Part shown: in pieces, positions 6,312 through 12,568 of the stretch
Layout of the letters: the number at the start of each line of letters is the position of its first letter
Position numbering within the stretch: the stretch's first letter is position 1
Assembly (NCBI GenBank): GCA_900766775.1
Contig: CAAFXN010000119.1
Location: forward strand, 1-12,568
Reading direction: 5' to 3'
DNA length: 12,568 nt
From: Bacteroidales bacterium
GTDB taxonomy: Bacteria > Bacteroidota > Bacteroidia > Bacteroidales > Paludibacteraceae
Program-made: the position numbers and the translations under genes
Notes under the pieces: generated by a model
The model's input: only the letters and a program-made list of their open reading frames with translations
Database searches by the model: none
Told to the model about the DNA's origin: nothing

Positions 6312-6327
6312 TATGGCACTAAATTTG
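6297..6327 (+). promoter_or_regulatory. Promoter of the DUF6242-like lipoprotein gene
   Basis: TTG (6297-6299), a 20-bp gap, TAAATTTG (6320-6327). Start near 6334 gives a leader of about 120 nt. Its upstream box lies within the opposite promoter, so the two could not be occupied at once. Confidence 0.65.
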
Positions 6328-6357
6328 TCCATATTTTTGGATGAAAGATAAAGGATG

Positions 6358-6423
6358 AAGGATAAAAGACTAAATAGTATTGACTCTGGAAACTCATAGA
6401 CGAAGGTAATGAGTCTTTCATCC
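6358..6423 (+). repeat. Imperfect hairpin in the lipoprotein leader
   Basis: The 13-mer AAGGATAAAAGAC (6358-6370) begins the left arm. AAAGACT (6365-6371) pairs with AGTCTTT (6412-6418), and GGAT (6360-6363) with ATCC (6420-6423). ACTCAT (6392-6397) pairs with ATGAGT (6409-6414) as an alternative, competing fold. It may be a repeat element or a leader RNA structure. Confidence 0.5.
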
Positions 6424-6455
6424 TGTATCCTTAATCCTTAATCCATTATAAAAGA

Positions 6456-7808
6456 ATGAAACGCTTTACATATATATCTGCGCTTATAGGCTCCTTTTTA
6501 GTGTGCATTATGGTAGGATGTAGCAACTCCACCACCACCGTTACCAAGTCTTCCGTTGCGCAATTGTCGGCATTCTCTTTGGCTGCCAACGACTCGTTTC
6601 CGGGCTTGTCGCAGGCGGTTTTCAAAGTAGAAGAGCGATTAGATACGGGTTTGGTCTATAACCCCGACTCTATCCTATACGGCACGCCGCTGGACTCCGT
6701 GGTGCCGAAGTTCACCTTTGCCGCCACTCCGGGTGCCGCCGTGCTGACGGTGGGCGATACGACTATCGTGCTCACAGGTTCGGATACCGTCAACCTCAAT
6801 CTTCGCCCTATCTATCTGACTGTTACCTCGCAGGACGCAGCCAACACCAAGGTCTATGAGATTGCAGCGACGGTGCACCAAGTGGACCCCGACCTGTTCG
6901 TGTGGACGCAACTCACACCCGCCGTCTATCCGGCGGACAACAGCGAGCAACAGGTGTTGGCGCTGGGCGATAAGATGGTACTGATAAAGAACAACGGTTT
7001 CCGCACCTCCGTCTTTACCTCCGCCGACGGAGCAACTTGGTCGAGCGAGCAAGTGCCGACGGGGTTGTCGCTCACTACGCGCGTGCGCAGTATCATATCC
7101 GATAACAGCACACTTTATTATGCCGAAGACTCTGTGCTCTATACCTCGACGGATGCCCTCACTTGGCAGCAGACAAGTTATGCCGGAAGCGGTTTCTCGC
7201 TCAAGACCATGCTCATGGCATGGAACGAGACGGTGTGGGCGCTGGCGGAAGACGGCGAGGGGCTTGTTTTGGCGAATATGCAAAATGGCAGGCTGCAACC
7301 CACCACCCTGCGTCCGCGCTCTCCCTTCCCCGTCAGCGACTTCGCTGCAGTGGCGTTCGAGAGCGCTAGCAACCGTGCAAGGGCGATGATTCTCGGCGGC
7401 TTCGCAGAGAACGGCTCCGCGCTGAACACTCGATGGAGCATTGAGTATGCCACCACCATCGCGGAAAACGGCGGCTACCGTATGCAGGACTTCTCCATCG
7501 ACCGCCCGCACTTCACACGCCTCACCGGCGCGAGCGTGGTGTGGTACAACCACCAACTATATATGTTCGGCGGCGTGGATGCCGAGATGCAGTATCAAGG
7601 CAGAGACATCCTGATAAGCACCGACGAGGGGGTCAACTGGACGCGGGCAGATACCGCGAAATGCCAACTGCCGGAGACCTACACGGCGCGGCAAGGACAG
7701 TCGGTCATCGTGCGCGACAACGATATATACGTCATCGGCGGCGAGTCGCAGACCGAGACTTTCAGCGACGTCTATCGCGGCAGACTCAACTCGATAGATT
7801 GGGAATAA
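6456..7808 (+). CDS. DUF6242-like lipoprotein with Asp-box/kelch-type C-terminal domain
   Basis: 450 aa. A lipoprotein signal peptide is clear: MKR, hydrophobic stretch, then the lipobox ending MVGC with Cys22 as the lipidated residue. The residues after Cys22 (SNSTTT) lack the acidic run of Bacteroidota surface-export signals, so a periplasm-facing location is as likely as the surface. Residues about 35-142 form a beta-rich domain ending YEIAATV. From about 148 a propeller-like domain has Asp-box-like motifs SADGATW (189-195), STDALTW (231-237) and STDEGVNW (388-395), and kelch-like turns MILGG, MFGGV and VIGGE. The arrangement matches Bacteroidales DUF6242 lipoproteins as I recall them. Ligand unknown. 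It has its own promoter, divergent from the cyclo-ligase. Confidence 0.85.
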   Translation: MKRFTYISALIGSFLVCIMVGCSNSTTTVTKSSVAQLSAFSLAANDSFPGLSQAVFKVEERLDTGLVYNPDSILYGTPLDSVVPKFTFAATPGAAVLTVGDTTIVLTGSDTVNLNLRPIYLTVTSQDAANTKVYEIAATVHQVDPDLFVWTQLTPAVYPADNSEQQVLALGDKMVLIKNNGFRTSVFTSADGATWSSEQVPTGLSLTTRVRSIISDNSTLYYAEDSVLYTSTDALTWQQTSYAGSGFSLKTMLMAWNETVWALAEDGEGLVLANMQNGRLQPTTLRPRSPFPVSDFAAVAFESASNRARAMILGGFAENGSALNTRWSIEYATTIAENGGYRMQDFSIDRPHFTRLTGASVVWYNHQLYMFGGVDAEMQYQGRDILISTDEGVNWTRADTAKCQLPETYTARQGQSVIVRDNDIYVIGGESQTETFSDVYRGRLNSIDWE

Positions 7809-7820
7809 GAAAGATTAAGG

Positions 7821-7860
7821 ACCGCTCGCTACGCTCGCTGAAAGACTAAGGATAAAAGAC
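7821..7860. repeat. Short repeat block after the lipoprotein gene
   Basis: A tandem pair CGCTCGCTA/CGCTCGCTG (about 7823-7840) is followed by AAAGAC and a perfect copy of AAGGATAAAAGAC (7848-7860), also found at 6358 and 9740. Confidence 0.55.
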
Positions 7861-7909
7861 TTATTAGGCTCCACTCTGAGCACAAAACAAACTCCCAAAC
7901 ACGAAGTTC

Positions 7910-7937
7910 CCAACAGGAACTGACCAACAGGAACTGA
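7910..7937 (+). repeat. 14-bp tandem repeat before pgk
   Basis: CCAACAGGAACTGA occurs twice back to back (7910-7923, 7924-7937) with a decayed third start (CCAACATAA). ACACGAAGTT lies just upstream (7899-7908), as in the spacer before 3822. AACAGGAACTGA recurs at 11585-11596. No TAnnTTTG promoter is visible between 7809 and 7971. Confidence 0.7.
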
Positions 7938-7971
7938 CCAACATAAAATTAACAAATAAACACTTACAATT

Positions 7972-9219
7972 ATGACTATTTCCAACTACAACTTCGCCGG
8001 CAAGAAGGCGATTGTGCGCGTGGACTTCAATGTACCACTCGATGAGAACGGACACATCACTGACGACACCCGTATCCGCGGTGCGCTGCCTACCCTGAAG
8101 CATATCCTTGCTCAGGGCGGAGCGCTGATTATCATGTCCCACATGGGCAAGCCCAAGGGCAAAGTGAACCCCAAGATGAGCCTGAGCCAAATCGCTGACG
8201 CTGTTTCAGCAGCCCTCGGCGCACCCGTACAGTTCGCTCCCGACTGCGCAAAAGCACAGGAGCAGGCGGCTGCTCTCAAATCCGGAGAGGTACTCTTGCT
8301 GGAGAACCTGCGCTTCTATCCCGAGGAGGAAGGCAAACCCGTAGGTATCGACAAGGAAGACCCCGCTTACGACGAGGCAAAGAAAGCCATGAAAGCAAGC
8401 CAGAAAGAGTTCGCCAAGACCTTGGCTTCGTATGCTGACTGCTATGTAAACGATGCCTTCGGTACTGCTCACCGCAAGCATGCTTCCACCGCTGTGATTG
8501 CAGACTACTTCGATGCGGACAACAAGATGCTCGGCTTCCTGATGGAGAAAGAGGTAGAGGCAGTGGACAACATCCTCTCCAACATCAAGCACCCCTTCAC
8601 CGCTATCATGGGCGGCTCGAAAGTATCGACCAAAATCGGTATCATCGAGAACCTGATGGACAAGGTGGACAACCTCATCCTCTGCGGCGGTATGACCTAC
8701 ACCTTCGCTAAAGCGCAAGGCGGGCAGATTGGTAACTCCATCTGCGAGGACGATAAATTGGAACTCGCGCTCGACATCATCGCTCAAGCTAAAGCCAAAG
8801 GTGTGAATCTCGTGCTGGGCACCGACTGTGTAGCAGGCGACGCCTTCTCCAACGATGCACACCAGCAGGTTTGCCCCGCCAACGCCGTACCCGAAGGCTG
8901 GGAAGGTATGGACGCAGGTCCTGCCAGCCGTGAGGCGTTTGCAGCGGCTATCCGCGGCGCAAAGACCATCCTCTGGAACGGTCCCGCAGGCGTGTTCGAG
9001 TTCGATAACTTCACCGCAGGCTCCCGCGCTATCGCTGAGGCCATCGCAGAGGCTACCGACAACGGCGCTTACTCCCTCATCGGCGGCGGCGACAGCGTGG
9101 CTTGTATCAACAAGTTCGGCTTGGCTGACCGCGTAAGTTATATCTCCACCGGTGGCGGTGCGCTGCTCGAAGCCATCGAAGGCAAAGGGCTCCCGGGCGT
9201 AGCCGCTATCAAGGGATAA
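7972..9219 (+). CDS. pgk: Phosphoglycerate kinase
   Basis: Glycolytic enzyme transferring phosphate between 1,3-bisphosphoglycerate and ADP; cytoplasmic monomer. 415 aa, the normal length. Seen in order: VRVDFNVPLD (15-24) and SHMGKPKGK (56-64) of the substrate-binding N-domain, ENLRFYPEEEG (111-121), YVNDAFGTAHR (158-168), GGSKVSTKIG (214-223), LWNGPAGVFEF (334-344) and the nucleotide-binding C-terminal motifs GGGDSVA (371-377) and STGGGALLE (392-400). The start has an AT-rich leader (ACTTACAATT) and no Shine-Dalgarno, typical of the phylum. Codon choice is strongly biased toward a few C-ending codons, as expected for a highly expressed gene. No own promoter was found; it may read through from 6297 or use an unrecognised one. 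Confidence 0.98.
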   Translation: MTISNYNFAGKKAIVRVDFNVPLDENGHITDDTRIRGALPTLKHILAQGGALIIMSHMGKPKGKVNPKMSLSQIADAVSAALGAPVQFAPDCAKAQEQAAALKSGEVLLLENLRFYPEEEGKPVGIDKEDPAYDEAKKAMKASQKEFAKTLASYADCYVNDAFGTAHRKHASTAVIADYFDADNKMLGFLMEKEVEAVDNILSNIKHPFTAIMGGSKVSTKIGIIENLMDKVDNLILCGGMTYTFAKAQGGQIGNSICEDDKLELALDIIAQAKAKGVNLVLGTDCVAGDAFSNDAHQQVCPANAVPEGWEGMDAGPASREAFAAAIRGAKTILWNGPAGVFEFDNFTAGSRAIAEAIAEATDNGAYSLIGGGDSVACINKFGLADRVSYISTGGGALLEAIEGKGLPGVAAIKG

Positions 9220-9230
9220 GAAAGGAAATA

Positions 9231-9306
9231 GGTTTCAAGTTTCAGGTCTCAAGCCGAATGAGTAGAGAGACCTGAAACTTGATACTTGAAACTTGATACT
9301 TGAAAC
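9231..9306. repeat. Long perfect hairpin and 14-bp tandem repeat after pgk
   Basis: CAAGTTTCAGGTCTC (9236-9250) and GAGACCTGAAACTTG (9267-9281) form a 15-bp perfect stem with a 16-nt loop. The right arm continues into two perfect 14-bp units AACTTGATACTTGA (9276-9289, 9290-9303), which can also pair with GGTTTCAAG on the left. There is no T-tract, so it is not a classical terminator, but it could protect the pgk mRNA 3' end. Confidence 0.75.
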
Positions 9307-9324
9307 CAAAATTACATACACAAC

Positions 9325-9741
9325 ATGGAAATAGTAGGAAAAATCATACAGGTATTGCCGTTGCAGTCGGGTACCAGCAGTCGCACAGGTAATTCTTGGC
9401 AGGTACAGTCGTATGTGCTGGAGACGCAAGAACAATATCCGCGCAAGGTTTGCTTCGAAATCTTCGGCGAGGACAAAATCAAGAACAACCCTTGCAACAT
9501 CGACGACTTGGTAACCGTTTCGTTCGACATCGAATCGCGCGAGTTCAACGGTCGTTGGTACACCAGTATCCGCGCTTGGCGTGTGCAGCAAGGCGACCAG
9601 ACGGTGGCTCAACCCGCTGCTACGCCGCAACCCGCAGCGCCCGCTGCCGCTCCGCAACCCGCCGCTCAGCCTGCTCCCGCCGCTAACACACAGGTGTTTG
9701 ACGCGTCGGCAGACGATGAGTCCGGCGACCTGCCGTTCTAA
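9325..9741 (+). CDS. DUF3127 OB-fold-like protein with SSB-type C-terminal tail
   Basis: 138 aa. Residues 1-88 (MEIVGKIIQVLPLQSG, YVLETQEQYPRKVCFEIFG, VSFDIESREFNGRWYTSIRAWRV) match the DUF3127 family (PF11325) as I know it, a small beta-barrel-like domain common in Bacteroidota. A low-complexity Pro/Ala/Gln linker (about 92-121) follows, and then an acidic tip DDESGDLPF (130-138). The domain, flexible linker and acidic tip ending in Pro-Phe copy the layout of bacterial SSB, where the tip recruits DNA-repair and replication proteins. A role in single-stranded DNA metabolism is therefore inferred, not shown. The TAA stop lies at the start of a repeat (AAGGATAAAAGAC, 9740). No clear promoter between pgk and this gene. 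Confidence 0.88.
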   Translation: MEIVGKIIQVLPLQSGTSSRTGNSWQVQSYVLETQEQYPRKVCFEIFGEDKIKNNPCNIDDLVTVSFDIESREFNGRWYTSIRAWRVQQGDQTVAQPAATPQPAAPAAAPQPAAQPAPAANTQVFDASADDESGDLPF

Positions 9742-9862
9742 GGATAAAAGACCGCCTAACGACTGTCCGACCGCGCCTTGCGCTGACAGACAGAAGACCG
9801 CTGACGCTGAAAGACCGCGCTGCACGCTGTCCGACTGATATAGTATTGTTCGTGTATCAGTC
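9740..9862. repeat. Left, inverted half of a repeat array plus central hairpin
   Basis: It begins with AAGGATAAAAGAC overlapping the stop codon. It continues with GACCGC and GCTGAAAGACC phrases that are the reverse complement of the units to the right (GGTCTTTCAGC, AGTCGGACAG). The symmetry centre is GACTGATA (9833-9840)/TATCAGTC (9855-9862) with a 14-nt loop. Confidence 0.6.
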
Positions 9863-9878
9863 TTTCAGCGAGCAGCGC

Positions 9879-9974
9879 AGTCGGACAGTGAAACGGTCGT
9901 TCAGCAAAGCGGTCAGATAGTGAAACGGTCGTTCAGCGCAGCGGTCGTTCAGTGAAACGGTCGGACAATGAAAT
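9879..9974 (+). repeat. 16-bp tandem repeat array running into a start codon
   Basis: Six consecutive 16-bp units start at 9879, 9895, 9911, 9927, 9943 and 9959, typified by GGTCGTTCAGTGAAAC. Units alternate between ends TGAAAC/T and CAAAGC or CGCAGC. In the last unit (GGTCGGACAATGAAAT) the ATG at 9968 is the start codon of the next gene; units 1, 3 and 5 have GTG at the same place. Confidence 0.85.
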
Positions 9975-11068
9975 GGTCTAATAGAAAAATACTACGCATT
10001 GTGTGCCTGACACTTCTGCTCGTCGGAGGTGTCACATTGTGCGTAGTTCGCTGGCAGGCATGGTTCGGCAATCCGTCGGAGCCTGCTCTCACGGGAGACA
10101 CCATCGCCTATCAGTTCCGTACCTTTGCAGACTCTTCGGTATATGCGCAGCGCCCGAAATCGCCTGATTATCAGATTCTAATCTTGGGTGATGTCCACAA
10201 CTCGCTTACCCGTGCCGACTACCAAAAGATAGCCGACGAGGCGGGTGAATTGGCTGCCTACGCGCAGTTGGGAGATTTTGTGGAGCGTTGCTACCCCTTC
10301 TATTTTCAACAACTTTACCGCTCGTTGCAAGGCACGCCGTTTGACAGCCTGCCGATTATCAATTGTCCGGGTAATCACGAGTACCGCAAGGGACTGCGCC
10401 GCATGCTGCCCGAACTGTGGTATCAGAACTTCCCGCAGCCGCTCAACGGACCGCAGGATTTCCTCGGCTCCACCTATTACATCGACTTCCCCAACCTGCG
10501 CTTTATCGTGCTGGATAGCAACGGCATGCAGTGGTTGCACGAGTACATGCGCACGCTGACTTGGCTCAACGGCGTGATGGCGGGAGCCGGCGACCGTTTC
10601 GTGGTGGTGATGATGCACCACCCCGTCTATTCCTGCGGCGCAGGACGCTTCAACACCACTATCTTCACCACCTTTGCGCACGCCCTGCGAAGGGCAGACC
10701 TCGTCTTTGCCGGACACGACCACAACTACTCGCGCCGCCTGCCGTTCGTCAACACCAACGCCGCCGAGAAGTTCTACCTCAACAAGGTCAACCCGCGCGA
10801 TACGCGTATTGCCTCAGGCTGCCGCTTCTATGAACTACTGACCCTCTCCGGCGACACGCTCACCCTGCAATCGCGCCTGCTGCGCGACACACTCCCGAGC
10901 ACCCTCTACGACGAGGTGCAACTCATCCGCCTACCCGATGGTACGCGCAAAACAACAGACCTCTACCGAGACTCAGCAGAGGTCATCTTGTTACCAGAGC
11001 GCTATGCGCATAGAGATGATTTGAAAGTGCGTCGATTCAACAATCGACGTGCCGCCAGACAGGACTAA
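9968..11068 (+). CDS. Membrane-anchored calcineurin-like metallophosphoesterase
   Basis: 366 aa. A basic N-terminus and hydrophobic stretch (about 8-27, IVCLTLLLVGGVTLCVV) form a signal anchor, placing the catalytic domain outside the cytoplasm, probably in the periplasm. The full set of two-metal phosphoesterase motifs is present: GDVH (74-77), GDFVE (102-106), GNHEY (135-139), MHHP (216-219) and GHDHN (249-253). Substrate cannot be inferred; the family includes nucleotide, phospholipid and phosphoprotein phosphatases. The C-terminus is basic (KVRRFNNRRAARQD). The start at 9968 gives the complete anchor; the start codon lies in the last unit of a 16-bp tandem repeat. Its stop overlaps the convergent HIT gene by 4 bp. 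No strong promoter is visible. Confidence 0.92.
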   Translation: MKWSNRKILRIVCLTLLLVGGVTLCVVRWQAWFGNPSEPALTGDTIAYQFRTFADSSVYAQRPKSPDYQILILGDVHNSLTRADYQKIADEAGELAAYAQLGDFVERCYPFYFQQLYRSLQGTPFDSLPIINCPGNHEYRKGLRRMLPELWYQNFPQPLNGPQDFLGSTYYIDFPNLRFIVLDSNGMQWLHEYMRTLTWLNGVMAGAGDRFVVVMMHHPVYSCGAGRFNTTIFTTFAHALRRADLVFAGHDHNYSRRLPFVNTNAAEKFYLNKVNPRDTRIASGCRFYELLTLSGDTLTLQSRLLRDTLPSTLYDEVQLIRLPDGTRKTTDLYRDSAEVILLPERYAHRDDLKVRRFNNRRAARQD

Positions 11069-11505
11069 AGCGCTTCTTTGCTCAGTTCTTCCCGCAGTTC
11101 GGCGACCATCTTCCCATATTCTTCTTCACTCAGATACACTTTCCCGGGATTCATCTGGAAAGTGCCGCCGTAGTCTGGACCATCTACGTACTTGGGAGCC
11201 AAATGGAAATGCAGGTGCGACAGTTTGTCGGAATAGGCACCGTAGTTGATTTTCTCGGGATGATAGAGTTTCTGCATAGCGCGGGTAACCTGCGCTACGT
11301 CTGCCATAAAGGCATTGCGCTCCTCATCGCTCAACTCGTTCAGGTCGTTCACGTGCTTGTCGTAAGCCACGAGGCAACGACCATGGTAGGTCTGCTCTTT
11401 GAAGAGGAACGCACGAGAGACGCGCAGGTGCGCAATCTCAATCATCAGATCTTTCTGCGTCTGATTGTTTTGACAATACAGACAATCTTTCGGGTCGGAA
11501 TACAT
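11065..11505 (-). CDS. HIT-family protein (nucleotide hydrolase/transferase)
   Basis: 146 aa, the usual HIT length. The histidine triad HLHFHLAPK (residues 97-105; His97, His99, His101) is the nucleotide alpha-phosphate site; family members hydrolyse AMP-linked or dinucleotide substrates. Residues DCLYC (7-11) near the N-terminus are the Cys pair that often binds zinc in this family. Cytoplasmic. The start at 11505 gives a normal N-terminus just before this Cys pair. It is transcribed in the same direction as the acyltransferase gene upstream, 104 bp away, and may be cotranscribed with it; no clear promoter is seen between them. Confidence 0.93.
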   Translation of the reverse strand: MYSDPKDCLYCQNNQTQKDLMIEIAHLRVSRAFLFKEQTYHGRCLVAYDKHVNDLNELSDEERNAFMADVAQVTRAMQKLYHPEKINYGAYSDKLSHLHFHLAPKYVDGPDYGGTFQMNPGKVYLSEEEYGKMVAELREELSKEAL

Positions 11506-11614
11506 GGGGAATTATGAATTTAAGGGTTAGCCGTTTCACGTTAAACGCGAAGCGTCAACATGAATTGACAAACACGGAGTGATTAACAGGAACTGAATAA
11601 CATCGAATGTTATT
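11506..11614. repeat. Spacer with small palindromes between plsC-type and HIT genes
   Basis: AATAACAT-CGA-ATGTTATT (11596-11614) forms an 8-bp hairpin that includes the stop codon of the acyltransferase gene. ACGC-GAA-GCGT (about 11544-11554) is a mini-hairpin like those after ddl. AACAGGAACTGA (11585-11596) repeats the unit seen before pgk. There is no T-tract for a clear terminator. Confidence 0.6.
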
Positions 11615-12320
11615 TATCCACGCCTGCTACCACGGCGTCCCGCACAGCGGCAATCGCCTCATCGGGCTCTGCATACTGCTTCAGGTCGATGGGCTCGCCC
11701 ACATGCAGGTGGATGGGGTGCCAAGTAACGAACTTCGCCTTGCGGTCCATCGCCTCGTAGCAACCGGACAGAGAGAGGGGTATCACGGGTAGCCCGAGGT
11801 CAAGCGCTATCTGGAATGCACCGCGCTTGAAGCGTCCCACCTGCCCGTCTTTCGACCGCGTCCCCTCGGGGAATATCACGGTGCAGACGCCGTCCACCAA
11901 CTGTTTCTCTATCGCTTGCAGGCTGCGGAACGACGAGCGCGCGTTGCTGCGCTCCACGAAGATATGTCCGGCGCACTTACACGCCGTGCCCACAAACGGT
12001 ATCTTGCGTATCTCCGCCTTCATCAACCATTTATAGACCACGGGCAGATAGCCGTATATCGCCCACACATCGAGCATGGATTGATGGTTGCTGACAAACA
12101 CATACGATTGCCCTTTTTGGATATGCTCCAAGCCCGTAACCTTCACGGGTAGGAACAGCAGCCAAAAGAACGAACGCGACCAAAACATCTGCTCCAGATG
12201 GACAAATCGCGAGTTCTTCCACGGTGAGCACACGATGGTGAACAGAGCAGTGAAGATAGTCAGCACAATCAACAGCGGCAATGCTATAACATATTGATAT
12301 ACAATGTAAAGATATTTCAT
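11610..12320 (-). CDS. plsC: 1-acyl-sn-glycerol-3-phosphate acyltransferase (PlsC family)
   Basis: Transfers a second acyl chain to lysophosphatidic acid, making phosphatidic acid for membrane lipids; inner membrane, cytoplasmic face. 236 aa, normal length. Seen: N-terminal hydrophobic segment (about 8-31, YQYVIALPLLIVLTIFTALFTIV), acyltransferase motif I NHQSMLD (78-84; His79, Asp84), motif II region KAEIRKIPFVGTA (101-113) with VERS (122-125), motif III FPEGTRS (150-156) and motif IV LPVIPLSLSG (177-186). All catalytic residues are present. The start at 12320 gives the full membrane segment. No convincing TAnnTTTG promoter was found upstream on the minus strand; the nearest octamer-like match (12409-12417) has an extra base. 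The glycerophosphate family call is firm, exact acceptor less so. Confidence 0.92.
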   Translation of the reverse strand: MKYLYIVYQYVIALPLLIVLTIFTALFTIVCSPWKNSRFVHLEQMFWSRSFFWLLFLPVKVTGLEHIQKGQSYVFVSNHQSMLDVWAIYGYLPVVYKWLMKAEIRKIPFVGTACKCAGHIFVERSNARSSFRSLQAIEKQLVDGVCTVIFPEGTRSKDGQVGRFKRGAFQIALDLGLPVIPLSLSGCYEAMDRKAKFVTWHPIHLHVGEPIDLKQYAEPDEAIAAVRDAVVAGVDK

Positions 12321-12568
12321 AATCGACTAAAATAAAGGCTAAAATAATGTGAGTTCGATATCCCGACAAACCGGAATAAGTTAAGCAAACTTTTTTCAGC
12401 AGTCAAAGACTAATTTGGTTTTTGGTAATGAATTAATGGGGAATGCTTGCATCTATGTTTATCCCGACTTGTCGGGAACTTGTCGGGATTATACGAAAAT
12501 TATATGTTGAAGAAAAAGATATTTGAATAATTTTTGGAAATTTTTGTTGAAATATATACAACTATTTA
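12321..12568. other. Non-coding AT-rich end region
   Basis: No gene is visible. A small alternative hairpin is present: ATCCCGAC (12461-12468) can pair with GTCGGGA at 12471-12477 or GTCGGGAT at 12482-12489, created by an 11-bp tandem repeat ACTTGTCGGGA (12467-12477, 12478-12488). A 29-bp segment at 12498-12526 resembles 1987-2014. The region probably includes control sequences for a gene beyond the window. Confidence 0.5.

Noticed and set aside
6675..7556. Antisense 293-residue open frame opposite the lipoprotein
   Set aside because: Shadow frame; the plus strand has a lipobox, Asp boxes and a promoter.

Overview
The window looks like a chromosomal segment of a member of the Bacteroidota, most likely order Bacteroidales. 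The reasons are gene content (a BspA-type leucine-rich-repeat surface protein, a DUF6242-type lipoprotein, a DUF3127 protein with an SSB-like tail), AT-rich leaders without clear Shine-Dalgarno sequences, and several promoters of the Bacteroidota form TTTG/TTG - about 20 bp - TAnnTTTG. Genus or species cannot be read from the sequence. No rRNA, tRNA, CRISPR array, transposase or prophage gene is visible.

Layout. 1-1710: the 3' end of a large surface protein gene (BspA-type repeats, three beta-sandwich domains, short C-terminal tail), cut by the window start. 1711-2599: the only long stretch without a gene. It holds palindromes, a terminator-like hairpin (1908-1939), a well-formed promoter (2056-2087), a run of seven hairpins (2079-2289) that could be an unannotated structured RNA, and the promoter of the next gene (2457-2487). 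2600-3643: ddl, D-Ala-D-Ala ligase. 3822-4766: a trans-polyprenyl diphosphate synthase. 4893-5654: a conserved-looking protein of unknown function. 5635-6261 (minus): 5-formyltetrahydrofolate cyclo-ligase. 6456-7808: a DUF6242-like lipoprotein, transcribed divergently from the previous gene from overlapping promoters. 7972-9219: pgk. 9325-9741: DUF3127 protein. 9968-11068: a membrane-anchored metallophosphoesterase. 11065-11505 (minus): HIT-family protein. 11610-12320 (minus): PlsC-type acyltransferase. 12321-12568: non-coding, with a small two-way hairpin.

The genes are mostly housekeeping: cell-wall precursor synthesis (ddl), isoprenoid chain synthesis, phospholipid synthesis (plsC), one-carbon metabolism and glycolysis. 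They do not form one pathway or a tight operon; every same-strand pair is separated by a spacer of about 80 to 230 bp.

The striking feature is what fills those spacers: a recurring set of short palindromes and tandem repeats, many starting at or just after the upstream stop codon and sometimes running into the next start codon. One palindromic family (core CCCTCCCT-loop-AGGGAGGG) occurs in a spacer and also twice, in the same reading frame, inside ddl, adding short Pro-rich peptides to an essential enzyme. This resembles the in-frame palindromic elements known from Rickettsia and is the best candidate here for something not yet described. The 16-bp tandem array that supplies the start codon of the metallophosphoesterase gene, and the hairpin-rich region before ddl, are the next most interesting.
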